A DNA stretch of 64,000 bases from Gammaproteobacteria bacterium (GCA_029287575.1 JARFQW010000069.1:1-64000); one strand, 5' to 3'; counted from the first letter of the stretch, positions 43,096-54,281 are shown. Notes: generated from the sequence alone by a model not told the origin. Numbers and translations are program-made.

Positions 43096-45438
43096 ATGAA
43101 AGATTCTCGCTTCGTCAAGGGCCTTGAGTCCCTGATTTTCGACCACAAACCCGCCGTGATCGGCGTGTTTCTTCTGGTGACGCTGTTCCTGGGATATACG
43201 GCGGCCACCCAGCTGCGTATCGACGCGGGTTTTTCGAAGCAACTGCCCCTCGAGCATGAGTACATGCAGACGTTCGTCGAGTATTTCGACGAGTTCGGCG
43301 GCGCCGACCGGGTGCTCGTGGCCCTCGTGGCGAAAGACGGGGACATGTTCGACCCCGAGTTCTTCGAAACCCTGAAACAGGCGACCGATGCGGTGTTTTT
43401 CGTCCCGGGCGTGGACCGCCCTCGGGTGACGTCGCTGTTCACGCCCAATACCCGTTACCTGGAGGTCGTCGAGGACGGGATCCAGAGCGGACCGGTAATC
43501 CCGGCGGACTTTCAGCCCGAGGCCGGGAGCCTGGAAACGGTTCGCAAGAACATTCTGAAGGCCGGGCTGGTGGGCCGTCTGGTAGCGAACGACTTTTCCG
43601 GGGCGCTGATCAGCGCAACGCTGCTGGAGGTCAATCCCGACACCCAGGAGAAACTGGACTACTTCGAAGTCGCCAGGCGATTCGAGGAAGACGTGCGCGG
43701 TGCCTTCGAAACCGACGAGATCAGCGTCCACATCATCGGCTTCGCGAAAGTGATCGGCGACGTGAAGGACGGCGCCAATCGCGTGCTGTTGTTCTTTCTC
43801 ATTGCGATCGTCATTACGACGTTGCTCGTCTACATCTACAGCCAGTCCTGGCGCATCACCTTTGTGCCGGTGATCTGCTCCCTGCTGGCGGTCATCTGGC
43901 AGCTCGGCCTGCTGCCGCTGATTGGCATCGGCATCGATCCGATGGGTCTGCTCGTGCCGTTTCTGGTCTTCGCCATCGGTGTATCTCACGGCGTGCAGAT
44001 GATCAGCTCGGTGCGTATGGAGATGTTCGACGGGGCCAGTCCGGATGAGGCGGCAAGGACCAGTTTTCGGCGCCTGCTGCTGCCCGGCGGTATTGCCCTG
44101 ATCTCCGACACGATCGGCTTTATCACGATTCTTCTCATCAAGATTCAGGTGATCCAGGAGATGGCCATCGCCGCGAGCGCGGGTGTTGCGGCCATCATTC
44201 TGACCAACCTGATTCTTCTTCCCGTGCTGCTGTCCTACATCAACCCGGCCGACGACTACGAGGAGCGCCTGAAGCGCCGCGCCGCGCAGCTCGCCCCCGT
44301 CTGGACATCCCTGACAAAGGTGAGTGAGCGTCCCACTGCCCTGGTGATCATTCTCATCGCCGTTGGCCTGCTCGGTTTCGGCTGGTGGAAGGGCAGCCAG
44401 GTGAAGATCGGCGATCTTCAGGCAGGCGTGCCGGAGCTGCGCCCGGATTCCCGGTACAACCTCGACAGCATCATGATCACGGAGAAGTTCTCCATCGGCG
44501 TGGATCTGATTCAGGTGATCGTCCAGTCCGAGCCGGATGCCTGTATTGATCACGAAAAGATGGCCGCGATCGACGAATTCGCCTGGCACATGCGCAACCA
44601 GCCGGGCGTCCAGGACGTGCTGTCCCTGCCGCAAATCGGCCGGATCGTCTGGGCCGGCTGGAACGAGGGCTATCCCAAGTGGCGCGTGCTGTCACGTGAC
44701 AGCCGCAACCTGGTCCAGTCAGTGGCGCGGATCGAGACGAGCACCGGACTGCTGAACGAGGAATGCAGCGTCATGCCGGTCATGATCTTCACCACGGATC
44801 ACAAGGCCGAGACCATCAGCGCCATCGTGCAGGAGGTCAAGGACTACCGGGATGCGCACCCCACGGAGGGGATCGAGTTTCGACTGGCCACGGGCAACGT
44901 CGGCGTGATGGCGGCAACCAACGAAGATGTGCAGGCCGCCCAGTTCCCGATCCTGCTCGGCGTGTTTTCGGCGGTGATCCTGCTTTGCTGGCTGTCGTTC
45001 AGGTCGATCAGGGCGGTGCTGGCCATCATCATTCCCCTGGGGCTGGTCTCCCTGCTGGCCTACGCCCTGATGAGTTTTCTGGGCATCGGTCTGAAGGTGA
45101 ATACCCTGCCGGTGGTGGCCCTGGGCGTCGGTATCGGCGTGGACTACGGAATCTACATCTACAGCCGCTTCAAGAGCTACCTGGACAAGGGCGAGGATAT
45201 CCAGACCGCCTTTCACGACACCCTCAAGGTGACCGGCAATGCCGTCATCTTTACCGGGATCACCCTGGGTATTGGCGTGTTTACCTGGATCTTCTCGCCG
45301 CTTCAGTTCCAGGCGGACATGGGGATTCTGCTGACGTTCATGTTCGTGGTGAACATGCTCGGGGCGATCCTGCTGCTCCCGGCCATCGCCTCCTGGCTCT
45401 TGCCGGCGGACCGGCACGGAAAGTCAGCCGATAGCTGA
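43096..45438 (+). CDS. RND superfamily transporter (MMPL family)
   Basis: A 780-aa inner-membrane permease with 12 helices in two repeats. Helix 1 is at about residues 19-37 with a large loop to about 225, helices 2-6 to 390, helix 7 about 415-435 with a second loop to 615, and helices 8-12 after that. Typical features are GGADRVLVALVAKDG, GVSHGVQMISSVRMEMFDG and GVGIGVDYGIYIYSRFK with the conserved Asp. The family moves lipids or other hydrophobic compounds using the proton gradient. It is the pump of the DUF1302/1329/YCF48 system. Confidence 0.92.
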   Translation: MKDSRFVKGLESLIFDHKPAVIGVFLLVTLFLGYTAATQLRIDAGFSKQLPLEHEYMQTFVEYFDEFGGADRVLVALVAKDGDMFDPEFFETLKQATDAVFFVPGVDRPRVTSLFTPNTRYLEVVEDGIQSGPVIPADFQPEAGSLETVRKNILKAGLVGRLVANDFSGALISATLLEVNPDTQEKLDYFEVARRFEEDVRGAFETDEISVHIIGFAKVIGDVKDGANRVLLFFLIAIVITTLLVYIYSQSWRITFVPVICSLLAVIWQLGLLPLIGIGIDPMGLLVPFLVFAIGVSHGVQMISSVRMEMFDGASPDEAARTSFRRLLLPGGIALISDTIGFITILLIKIQVIQEMAIAASAGVAAIILTNLILLPVLLSYINPADDYEERLKRRAAQLAPVWTSLTKVSERPTALVIILIAVGLLGFGWWKGSQVKIGDLQAGVPELRPDSRYNLDSIMITEKFSIGVDLIQVIVQSEPDACIDHEKMAAIDEFAWHMRNQPGVQDVLSLPQIGRIVWAGWNEGYPKWRVLSRDSRNLVQSVARIETSTGLLNEECSVMPVMIFTTDHKAETISAIVQEVKDYRDAHPTEGIEFRLATGNVGVMAATNEDVQAAQFPILLGVFSAVILLCWLSFRSIRAVLAIIIPLGLVSLLAYALMSFLGIGLKVNTLPVVALGVGIGVDYGIYIYSRFKSYLDKGEDIQTAFHDTLKVTGNAVIFTGITLGIGVFTWIFSPLQFQADMGILLTFMFVVNMLGAILLLPAIASWLLPADRHGKSADS

Positions 45439-45486
45439 TCCGGCTGCCTGGCAGGCGCTTGTGAGGGGGCGTTAGGGGAACGCGGC

Positions 45487-45702
45487 TCAGGCGTTCAGAT
45501 CGGGGATCAGCTCGCTTTCCAGACGGGTGATCTGGTCCTTGATCATGAGCTTTCGTTTTTTCAGGCGTTTCAGCATGATCTGATCCACCAGCGGATCCTC
45601 CGCCAGCCGGCCGATCACGCTGTCCAGATCCCTGTGCTGAATGCGCAGGTCCCTCAGCTTCGCCCGGTCGCGGAAGACTTCGGTGTCGACGTTGTCGCTC
45701 AT
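45487..45702 (-). CDS. YdcH family protein (DUF465)
   Basis: A 71-aa helical protein with the DUF465 core HRDLDSVIGRLAEDPLVDQ and LKKRKLMIKDQITRLE. It probably forms a short coiled coil. The function is unknown. Its ATG overlaps the stop of the PHP phosphatase gene (4 nt), so it is the last gene of the minus-strand cluster. Confidence 0.88.
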   Translation of the reverse strand: MSDNVDTEVFRDRAKLRDLRIQHRDLDSVIGRLAEDPLVDQIMLKRLKKRKLMIKDQITRLESELIPDLNA

Positions 45703-46553
45703 GTATTGCTGCTATCCGGGGACGCGCTGCCGAGATGATGCCATACGGGCCGCACTTGTGAGGGAAGCTTAGCCAAACGCCCCAGGCGCTGCCAGGCGCG
45801 TCCTGGCTCATGGAAGTCCGAACCGACGGAGCCGGCCAGGTCCCAGCCGACCGCGAGGCCCGCGAGATGCCGCACCTCGGCGGGGTCCGCCCCGGCCCGC
45901 ACAACCTCCAGTGCGCCGCCGCCGGCTTCCCGGAATTCGTTCAGCAGCGCGGCCATTCGGGTACGGGTAAGCCGGTAGCGCGCGGGGTGGGCGAGAACGG
46001 GAATGCCACCGGCTTGCGTGATCCATTCACATGCGCATTCCAGCCCGGCCCATCGGGTAGCCACGTAGGCAGGGCGGCCCTGCCCGAGCCAGCGCTTGAA
46101 GGCGGCCTGGAAGTGTTTCGCCTGTCCCTCGGCGACCAGCCACCGGGCGAAGTGGGTCCGGCCCGGCAAGCCGCCGCCGGCAAGATGGCGGGCGCCGGCC
46201 TCGGCGCCCGGAATGCCGTGCCGCGCCAGGCGGGCACCGATTTCGACGGCGCGGATGCGCCGTTGTGTCCGCAGACCGGCCAGCCCGTTCGCCAGGGAAG
46301 CCGACTCCGGGTTCACGTTCAGGCCGACCACGTGCAGGAGATGCTTGTTCCAGGTCACGGAAATCTCGACCCCCGGGATCAGGGTGAGCCGGCCACGAGC
46401 GGCCCTGCGGGCGGCATCCAGGCCATCGAGCGTGTCATGGTCGGTGAGCGCCAGCTGCGCCACACCCGCTTCGGCGGCGGCGTCCACGAGCGCCTCCGGA
46501 GCAAGCGATCCGTCGGAGGCCGTGGAATGGGTATGCAGGTCCCGGACCGTCAC
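45699..46553 (-). CDS. rnm: PHP domain phosphoesterase, RNase AM/YciV type
   Basis: A 284-aa PHP-domain protein. Metal motifs: DLHTHSTASDGS (residues 5-16), ALTDHDTLDG, IPGVEISVTW and GSDFHEP. The family includes E. coli RNase AM, which matures 5' ends of ribosomal RNA, and a 3',5'-nucleoside bisphosphate phosphatase, which removes phosphate from pAp. The start is GTG at 46553, overlapping the DUF3301 stop (GTGA). Its neighbourhood contains cysQ, another pAp phosphatase. Confidence 0.88.
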   Translation of the reverse strand: MTVRDLHTHSTASDGSLAPEALVDAAAEAGVAQLALTDHDTLDGLDAARRAARGRLTLIPGVEISVTWNKHLLHVVGLNVNPESASLANGLAGLRTQRRIRAVEIGARLARHGIPGAEAGARHLAGGGLPGRTHFARWLVAEGQAKHFQAAFKRWLGQGRPAYVATRWAGLECACEWITQAGGIPVLAHPARYRLTRTRMAALLNEFREAGGGALEVVRAGADPAEVRHLAGLAVGWDLAGSVGSDFHEPGRAWQRLGRLAKLPSQVRPVWHHLGSASPDSSNT

Positions 46554-46870
46554 GATGCCGGTCCGGAGTGCGAGGTGGCCAGACCTGAGGACTCCACGCT
46601 CCGGCCGTTCAGCACGACAAAGCCCTGCAGGCAGCGGAGGCCGTCGTCGGTATAATCAAAGACATAGTGGCGGCGCAGCGTCCATCGTCCCAGCGGGCTG
46701 CGAACCGGCCGTAAGCGCGCCAGCGCGACCGTATCGTCGAGCAGCGTAAGGCGCAGGTGCGTACACAATTCTCCGGCCGCCCGGTTGGCGGCGTCCCGTG
46801 CCCCGACCGACTCGTACCAGAACCAGACGAGGCCGAGCAGGGCACCAAGCAGCAGCATCCAGCCACCCAT
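46550..46870 (-). CDS. DUF3301 family membrane protein
   Basis: A 106-aa protein with one N-terminal transmembrane helix (LLLGALLGLVWFWYESV) and a cytosolic domain with LLDDTVALARLRPVRSPLGR and RHYVFDYTDDG, typical of DUF3301. The function is unknown. It overlaps the PHP gene by 4 nt and follows cysQ by 18 nt. Confidence 0.85.
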   Translation of the reverse strand: MGGWMLLLGALLGLVWFWYESVGARDAANRAAGELCTHLRLTLLDDTVALARLRPVRSPLGRWTLRRHYVFDYTDDGLRCLQGFVVLNGRSVESSGLATSHSGPAS

Positions 46871-46888
46871 GAGTCTTCCGCCGCTGGC

Positions 46889-47686
46889 CTAGAGATACCG
46901 GGTCCAGTCCCTGCTGCCGTCCGCGAAGGCGATGAAGAACGGATTGAGGATGTCGGCCTTGGCGTTGTAGCTCAGCGGCTCCCCCTCGATCGTAATCACG
47001 CCCCCGCCTGCCGCTTCCAGGACCGCCTGGGCTGCTGCGGTATCCCATTCGGAGGTGAGTCCGAGGCGCGGATACACGTCGGCGTCGCCCCGCGCGACCA
47101 GGCAGAATTTGAGTGAGCTGCCCATCGGCACCATCTCGTGGTCACCGAGGCGCTCGAGGTAGCCATCCAGGGACTTGCCGCGGTGGGACCGGCTGCCGAC
47201 AACCCGCACCGGGCCGTCCGCCAGGCGCGCGGCCCGGATCGGCGTTTCGTCCGCATCACCGTTCTTGGAGAACGCGCCAACCCCGTCGCAGCCGAAATAG
47301 CTTTCGCCGGTCACCGGAACATGCACGACCCCGAGTACCGCCTTGTGGCCGTCGATGAGCGCGATATTGACGGTGAACTGGCCGTTGCGGTTGATGAACT
47401 CCTTGGTCCCGTCCAGCGGGTCCACCAGCCAGTAGCGGGGCCACTGCGAGCGCGTTTCAAAGGGGATCTCGCCGGATTCCTCCGAGAGTATGGGCAGATC
47501 CGGAGTCAGCGCCTCGAGTCCGGCGATGATCGTCCGGTGGGAGGCGAGATCAGCCGCGGTCAGGGGGGAATCGTCGGCTTTCGCTTCGACGTCGAAATCG
47601 GTCTCGTAAATCCTGAGGATTTCCTGCCCGGCTTTTCTGGCGATGTCGAGCGCGGGATGCAGAAGGGATTGCAGATTGTCAGTCAT
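46889..47686 (-). CDS. cysQ: 3'(2'),5'-bisphosphate nucleotidase CysQ
   Basis: A 265-aa inositol-monophosphatase-fold enzyme. Metal and phosphate motifs: PLTAADLASH, LSEESGEIPF, WLVDPLDGTKEFI and the C-terminal SEWDTAAAQAVLEAAGG. It converts pAp to AMP, relieving inhibition from sulfate assimilation and RNA turnover. The start is ATG at 47686; the frame continues to 47770 but overlaps the divergent yrfG region without a site. Confidence 0.93.
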   Translation of the reverse strand: MTDNLQSLLHPALDIARKAGQEILRIYETDFDVEAKADDSPLTAADLASHRTIIAGLEALTPDLPILSEESGEIPFETRSQWPRYWLVDPLDGTKEFINRNGQFTVNIALIDGHKAVLGVVHVPVTGESYFGCDGVGAFSKNGDADETPIRAARLADGPVRVVGSRSHRGKSLDGYLERLGDHEMVPMGSSLKFCLVARGDADVYPRLGLTSEWDTAAAQAVLEAAGGGVITIEGEPLSYNAKADILNPFFIAFADGSRDWTRYL

Positions 47687-47745
47687 GAGGGGGCGGACTC
47701 CATTTTGTTCGTCCGGGAGGAATGTGGGCACTATGATACCCACCC

Positions 47746-48438
47746 ATGGACCTCGTCTCCCGTGAACCATTTCATTGGTCGGACTACGACACGGTGCTGT
47801 TCGATATGGACGGCACCCTGCTGGACCTGAAATTCGACAACTACTTCTGGCAGGAACTCGTTCCGGAGAAGTACGCGGAACGCCACGGTCTCTCCGGGGA
47901 GCAGGCGGTCCATGTCCTGGGTCCCCGCTTCGCCGAACGTCGGGGAACCCTCGAATGGTACTGCCTCGATTTCTGGAGCCGGGAGCTCGGCCTCGACATT
48001 CGTGCCCTGAAGCGCGAGGCAGAGGACCATATCGACTTTCTGCCGGATGTCCCGGAATTCCTGGCCGATATTCGTGAACTGGGCAAGCGCCTCGTGCTCG
48101 TGACCAATGCTCATCACGGGTCCCTGGAGGTCAAGCTGGCCAGGACGGGTCTCGATCAGTGGCTGGACGCGGTGCATACGTCCCATGACCTGGGCCTGCC
48201 GAAGGAGCACGCGGATTTCTGGGGCCGGCTGCTCACCGTGGAGCCCTTCGACCCGCAACGGACCGTTCTTGTTGACGACAGCCTGCCGGTGCTTCGTTCA
48301 GCCCACGATTTCGGTATGGCCCGGGTCATCGCCATTCGCCGCCCCGACACGACGCGGCCGCCCCGGGACATCGCCGAATTTCCGGCAATCGAGGCCGTTA
48401 CCGACCTTCACCCCCGCCGTCGGGAGCCGGAGGACTGA
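47746..48438 (+). CDS. yrfG: HAD family nucleotidase YrfG
   Basis: A 230-aa HAD-family phosphatase with a helical cap: [22 protein letters not shown] (motif I), [12 protein letters not shown] (motif II), LPKEHADFW (motif III Lys) and LVDDSLPVL (motif IV). The motif I region is nearly identical to E. coli YrfG, a GMP/IMP nucleotidase. Divergent from cysQ, 59 nt apart; in E. coli yrfG lies with nudE, and no nudE is here. The C-terminal 41 nt overlap the end of rhlB on the opposite strand. Confidence 0.9.
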   Translation: MDLVSREPFHWSDYDTVLFDMDGTLLDLKFDNYFWQELVPEKYAERHGLSGEQAVHVLGPRFAERRGTLEWYCLDFWSRELGLDIRALKREAEDHIDFLPDVPEFLADIRELGKRLVLVTNAHHGSLEVKLARTGLDQWLDAVHTSHDLGLPKEHADFWGRLLTVEPFDPQRTVLVDDSLPVLRSAHDFGMARVIAIRRPDTTRPPRDIAEFPAIEAVTDLHPRRREPED

Positions 48439-49879
48439 CATCCCCGTTGCTGCGGGATGGCTTGCGTCGGCGCCGGCGGCGTTTCTTCTTTGCGCCGTCA
48501 GCCGTGCTCCCGGGGGCAGTGCCCGTCGCGGGTGCGGTCTCGGTGGCCGGAGCGGGCGCCCCGGCCCCGGCTTCGGACGGAGACCCGCCGCGGCGTTCCG
48601 GCGGCCTGCGGCCCCGGCCACCCCCGCCACCCCCGTCCCTGCGCCGGCCACCGCCAGCCCGGTCCTCCGGACGCCGGCGCCCCGCGTGCCGGGGCCGTTT
48701 CACCTCGGGGAGCATGCCGTCCTCGACGGCTCCCACCGGGATTTTCATCCCGATGTAGGCCTCGATGTCCGGAAGACCGACCGCGAAGCGCTCACACCCG
48801 AAGCTGATGGCGTCGCCGGACGCACCGGCCCGCGCCGTGCGGCCGATGCGGTGAACATAGTCCTCGGCATCCTCGGGCAGGTCGTAGTTGAAAACGTGTG
48901 ACACGCCCTCGATATGCAGCCCGCGCGAGGCGACATCGGTCCCGATCAGCACCGGCAGGTCGCCGGTCTGGAACGCCTTGAGCATGCGCAGGCGCTTGTT
49001 CTGGGGAACGTCGCCGGAGATCGCCTTGGCCTCGATGCCATTGGCGTTCAGGTAGTCCTGAAGCCGGTCGGCCTCGCGTTTCGTATTCACGAAAACCATC
49101 GTGCGGCGCGCATCCTTGCTGCGGAGCAAGCCAATAAGCAGCGGAAGCTTCTCCTCGTTGGCCGGGTAGTAGATGACCTGCCGCACCTTCTCGGCCGTGA
49201 CCTGCTCCGGCTCGATGCGGACCAGCTCGGGGTCATTCATATGCTCGTAGGCGAGCTCCAGGACCCGGTGGGAAAGCGTCGCGGAAAACAGCAGATTCAG
49301 CCGTTCCTGGGGCGGAGGCATGCGCCGGAACACAAATCGGATGTCCTTGATGAAGCCCAGATCGAACATGCGATCGGCCTCGTCGAGCACGGCCACCTGG
49401 ATACCGCGGAAACTGAACACCCGCTGCTTGTGGTAGTCGATGATGCGCCCGGGCGTGCCGATCAGGAGGTCGACTCCGTCGGCGAGCTGCCGGCGCTGCT
49501 TGTCGTAGTCGGTGCCGCCAAACGCGAGTCCGAGCTTGAATCCCGTGTGCCGGCCCAGCAGTTCGGCGTCCTTGTGAATCTGGACGGCGAGCTCCCGGGT
49601 GGGTGCGAGGATCAGGGCGCGCGGATCGTGGGTGGCGCCGCGTTCGTCTCTCGGGCGCTGCAGCAACCAGTTGAACGTGGCGATAAGAAAGGCGGCGGTC
49701 TTACCCGTGCCCGTCTGGGCCTGGCCGGCGACGTCGTGTCCGGCCAGGGCGATGGGCAGCGTTTCGGCCTGAATCGGCGTGCATTGCTCGAATCCGGCGT
49801 CCGCGATACCACGGGCCACCTCCGGCTGGAGTTCCATCGCTGCGAATGTGGCGTGGCTCAAATGGGTTTCTCCCGTCAT
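48398..49879 (-). CDS. rhlB: ATP-dependent RNA helicase RhlB
   Basis: A 493-aa DEAD-box helicase: FEQCTPIQ (Q motif), [39 protein letters not shown] and [10 protein letters not shown]. The N-terminus ([16 protein letters not shown]) aligns with the start of E. coli RhlB (421 aa), which supports ATG at 49879. The C-terminal 110 residues are disordered, Gly/Arg/Pro/Ala-rich, ending in a lysine/arginine block. RhlB unwinds RNA for RNase E. A five-codon frame (ATG at 49893) with AGAGG upstream ends in a TGA overlapping this ATG and may aid initiation. Divergent from trxA as in E. coli. Confidence 0.95.
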   Translation of the reverse strand: MTGETHLSHATFAAMELQPEVARGIADAGFEQCTPIQAETLPIALAGHDVAGQAQTGTGKTAAFLIATFNWLLQRPRDERGATHDPRALILAPTRELAVQIHKDAELLGRHTGFKLGLAFGGTDYDKQRRQLADGVDLLIGTPGRIIDYHKQRVFSFRGIQVAVLDEADRMFDLGFIKDIRFVFRRMPPPQERLNLLFSATLSHRVLELAYEHMNDPELVRIEPEQVTAEKVRQVIYYPANEEKLPLLIGLLRSKDARRTMVFVNTKREADRLQDYLNANGIEAKAISGDVPQNKRLRMLKAFQTGDLPVLIGTDVASRGLHIEGVSHVFNYDLPEDAEDYVHRIGRTARAGASGDAISFGCERFAVGLPDIEAYIGMKIPVGAVEDGMLPEVKRPRHAGRRRPEDRAGGGRRRDGGGGGGRGRRPPERRGGSPSEAGAGAPAPATETAPATGTAPGSTADGAKKKRRRRRRKPSRSNGDVSPPAPDGGGEGR

Positions 49880-50148
49880 AGGGGTCTTATCATTCCTCTG
49901 GAAAACTGGTATAAGGCTTGAAAACAGAGCTGCGGGCAGGTCACAATAAGACTGCCGGTTCCGGCACATCTCCCCGCCAGAACCCTCCGCGAGAACGAGA
50001 TTCCAACAAGACCTGAGCTGCCGGCGCCGGGCCATTTTGCCCCATTACCGGCGGCGCGTCACACGCGGACCAAAAGACCCAGGCGCAAACGGTCGCTTAA
50101 TTCGTCATTTCCCTTACGGGATTCCCAAGCCTACGGAGGCCAACAACA

Positions 50149-50471
50149 GTGAGCCAGAGCATCGTCTATACCTCGGACGCCGAGTTCGACAACGATGTGC
50201 TTCAGTCAGACACGCCGGTCCTGCTCGATTTCTGGGCGGAGTGGTGCGGTCCCTGCAAAATGATCGCCCCCATACTCGACGACATTGCCGCCGAGTACGG
50301 TGGCCAGATCACGATCGCAAAACTGAACATCGACGAAAATCCGCTGACGCCGCCGAAATACGGCATCCGCGGCATTCCAACCTTGATGCTGTTCAAAAAC
50401 GGCAGCGTCGAGGCTCAGAAGGTGGGCGCGATGTCGAAATCGCAGCTCACTGAGTTCCTGGATTCTCACCT

Positions 50472-50475
<4 letters not shown>
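50149..50475 (+). CDS. trxA: Thioredoxin 1
   Basis: A 108-aa thioredoxin with [10 protein letters not shown] and the cis-proline segment RGIPTLMLF, both matching E. coli TrxA. It reduces protein disulfides in the cytoplasm. The start is GTG at 50149 behind ACGGAGG (50132-50138). Its TGA overlaps the rho GTG by 4 nt. Confidence 0.97.
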
Positions 50476-51932
<1,457 letters not shown>

Positions 51933-51959
51933 ATCCGCGCCTCGCGGGCCAGTGGCAGG

Positions 51960-51982
51960 ACGGCGCCTTCGGGCGCCGTTTT
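51960..51982 (+). terminator. Intrinsic terminator after rho
   Basis: ACGGCGCC (51960-51967), loop TTCG, GGCGCCGT (51972-51979), then TTTT overlapping the stem end. Compact UUCG tetraloop terminator 27 nt after the rho stop. Confidence 0.85.
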
Positions 51983-52059
51983 GCGTTCCGGGGCCGGCGG
52001 ATCGGGCGCGCCGCGACTAAGCTTCGGATATTCCGGCCACGGTCCGGGCAGGGCGAGTC

Positions 52060-52641
52060 ATGATGGAGACGGAAATCAGACCGGCGAGAAAGGACGACTG
52101 CGGCGCCATTGCGCGGCTCTACAGCATTTCTTCCGACGGCGTCGCCGACTACGTATGGAGCTGTATCGCCGAGCCGGGCCAGTCTCTGCTGGAGGTGGGC
52201 CGCAAGCGCTATGAGCGGGAGGAGTCCCAGTTCAGCTACAGGAATTGCCGGGTCGTGACGGCCGGAGACGACGTGGTCGGCATGCTGGTGGCGTTTCCCA
52301 TGGACGAAGGCCCGGTTGCGGCCGACCCCGATCCTGATCCTGTTCTAGCGCCGTACTCACGGCTGGAGGATCCGGGCAGTTACTACATTTGCGGCGTGGC
52401 CCTGTTGCCGGAGTACCGGGGGCAGGGCATCGGCACCCGGCTGATGGCGCTTGCCGAAGAGGAGGCGCGCGAGCGCGGCCTGCCGCGGCTGAGCCTGATC
52501 GTGTTCGAGCGCAACGAGGGCGCACTGCGCCTCTACGAGCGTCTCGGCTATGTCGAAACCGCCCGGGCGACCGTCGTGCCTCATCCGCTGATCCGCATGA
52601 GCGGAGACGCAATCCTCATGGTCCGGTCCCTCGCGCCGTAA
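52060..52641 (+). CDS. GNAT family N-acetyltransferase
   Basis: A 193-aa acetyltransferase with the acetyl-CoA-binding motif VALLPEYRGQGIGTRL (Q/RxxGxG/A) and a C-terminal NEGALRLYERLGYVETAR. The substrate is unknown. Two ATG codons (52060, 52063) are possible starts. Confidence 0.9.
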   Translation: MMETEIRPARKDDCGAIARLYSISSDGVADYVWSCIAEPGQSLLEVGRKRYEREESQFSYRNCRVVTAGDDVVGMLVAFPMDEGPVAADPDPDPVLAPYSRLEDPGSYYICGVALLPEYRGQGIGTRLMALAEEEARERGLPRLSLIVFERNEGALRLYERLGYVETARATVVPHPLIRMSGDAILMVRSLAP

Positions 52642-52780
52642 GGTCCCGGTGAAGAACGCTCCGGGCGGGAGACATTTTCGCCAGAGGCCCCCGCGAGCGC
52701 ATCTGCTAGGCTCCCGGCTGAACCCCCGGGCAGACCGACGAGTCTTCGGGGAGCGGATAGGCTCAGAGAGGAATTCGCCG

Positions 52781-53212
52781 ATGATCGTTTTCGAGGACGC
52801 CTGGGTCACCCTGGAACAGGCTGATTTTTGCTCGGTCCCCGGCTACCTGGTGATGCGGCTCAAGAGCGGTGTCGAGTCCATGGGGGATCTCGAGCCCGAG
52901 ACTGCCAGTCATGTCGGGCAGGTCCTGTCACGCGCGGCCAGGGCCCTGGAAGCAGCAGCCGGCGCGGAACGCGTCTACATCCTGACCTTTGCCGAGATCG
53001 ACCGGAGGCTGCACTTCCACTTGTTCCCCAGAACCCGCGAGATCAAGTCGGCATTTCTCGCGGCCACCGGGGGTGACCCGGCCGCCGTCAACGGCCCTTT
53101 GTTGTTCGAGTGGGCGCGGGAATCCTATCCCGCGGATCGGCCTCCACCCGGCGATCGCGATTCGGCCGGGGCGATGCTGAGGTCGGTGGCGGCCCGGCTC
53201 GCCGATGGCTAG
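52781..53212 (+). CDS. HIT-like family protein
   Basis: A 143-aa protein with HIT-like strands and LHFHLFPRT, a partial His-x-His-x motif, near residue 78. HIT enzymes cut nucleotide phosphoesters such as diadenosine tetraphosphate; the third His is missing, so activity is uncertain. The start is ATG at 52781 with AGAGAGGAA at 52765-52772; the frame extends to 52649 without a site. It overlaps the GIY-YIG gene by 8 nt. Confidence 0.72.
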   Translation: MIVFEDAWVTLEQADFCSVPGYLVMRLKSGVESMGDLEPETASHVGQVLSRAARALEAAAGAERVYILTFAEIDRRLHFHLFPRTREIKSAFLAATGGDPAAVNGPLLFEWARESYPADRPPPGDRDSAGAMLRSVAARLADG

Positions 53213-53531
53213 CGGCCGGGACAGGCCGGAGGGTGACCTCGCCCGAGCCGGAAACTCGGCCGGTCCATGGGTGGTGTACATGGTGCGCTGCGTAGACGGG
53301 TCTCTGTATACCGGCGTGGCAAAGAATCTCGCGGCCCGGGTCGAGCAACACAACCAGGGCACGGGGGCCCGCTACACCCGGAGTCGGCGCCCGGTTGAGC
53401 TCGTGTTCAGCGAACCGGCCGCGGACCGCGGGGCCGCGCTGCGCAGGGAGGCGGCGATCAAACGGCTCGACCGCAAGGAGAAGCAGGCCCTCGCCGCCGA
53501 CCGGCCCAACGCGTCACCCGTTGCGGAATAG
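53205..53531 (+). CDS. GIY-YIG nuclease family protein (UPF0213/YhbQ-like)
   Basis: A 108-aa protein with the GIY-YIG core: WVVYMVRCVDGSLYTGVAKN, RVEQHNQG and LRREAAIKRLDRKEKQ, as in YhbQ. The Tyr, Arg and Glu of the active site are present. It probably acts in DNA processing; the substrate is unknown. It overlaps the HIT gene by 8 nt. Confidence 0.88.
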   Translation: MASGRDRPEGDLARAGNSAGPWVVYMVRCVDGSLYTGVAKNLAARVEQHNQGTGARYTRSRRPVELVFSEPAADRGAALRREAAIKRLDRKEKQALAADRPNASPVAE

Positions 53532-53579
53532 CCGCGCCGTTCTGATCTCCGGGCCGGCACTTCGCCCGGTTCCGGACCT

Positions 53580-54179
53580 TCAGGTCTCGTCCTGCTCCAG
53601 GGCCAGTGCCTTGCGATAGGCGCTTCGTTCCAGGCAGCGGTCGGCATAGTCGTTCAACACCGCTGAGGGCGGGAGCATCCCGAACATGCGCAAGAATACC
53701 GCGCTGGATCCGAGCATGACGTCCGCGGCCGAGAAGTGGTCACCCAGAATCCAGGGTTTGTCGCCCAGTCCCGCCTCCCAGGTCGAGATCATGGAATCGA
53801 AGTCCCCCCATCCGTGGGCTGTCCGGTTCGGCGTCCAGTGACCGGCTTTCTCGGCCATGGCGGGTTCGACCGTGCCGGGCACGAAGCACATCCAGAACAG
53901 AAAGGGACCTCGATCCGGACTATCCACCGCCGGCGAGAATCGCCCCTCCCCGTAACGGTCGGCCAGGTACAGACAGATCGCCGCCGAATCGGCCACCCGG
54001 ATTCCGCCGTCATCCAGGGCCGGGACTTTGGCCATGGGGCTGGCGGCCCGAAATCCGGGATCCTTCCTGGCTTCCGGGTCCCGGACATCCACCGTAACGA
54101 GTTCGTAATCCGCCCCCAATTCCTCCAGAATCCAGACAATTCGGGACGATCGGGTCCGCGGACACCAGTAAAGCTTCAT
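53580..54179 (-). CDS. Glutathione S-transferase family protein
   Basis: A 199-aa GST: thioredoxin-like N-terminal domain with MKLYWCPRTRSSRIVWILEE and SPMAKVPAL, then AICLYLADRY, and an all-helical C-terminal domain with FSAADVML. It probably conjugates glutathione to, or otherwise detoxifies, small compounds. The start is ATG at 54179 with GAGGAA 7 nt upstream; ATG at 54197 is the alternative. Confidence 0.9.
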   Translation of the reverse strand: MKLYWCPRTRSSRIVWILEELGADYELVTVDVRDPEARKDPGFRAASPMAKVPALDDGGIRVADSAAICLYLADRYGEGRFSPAVDSPDRGPFLFWMCFVPGTVEPAMAEKAGHWTPNRTAHGWGDFDSMISTWEAGLGDKPWILGDHFSAADVMLGSSAVFLRMFGMLPPSAVLNDYADRCLERSAYRKALALEQDET

Positions 54180-54281
54180 GGCGGGTTCCTCGGTCATGGC
54201 GGAGGCCGCGCGCCGGATGGCCGGCGCGACGAATGGATCCGACCCACTTACTATAGAGAGCTGAAAGCAAGGGAGGCGAAA

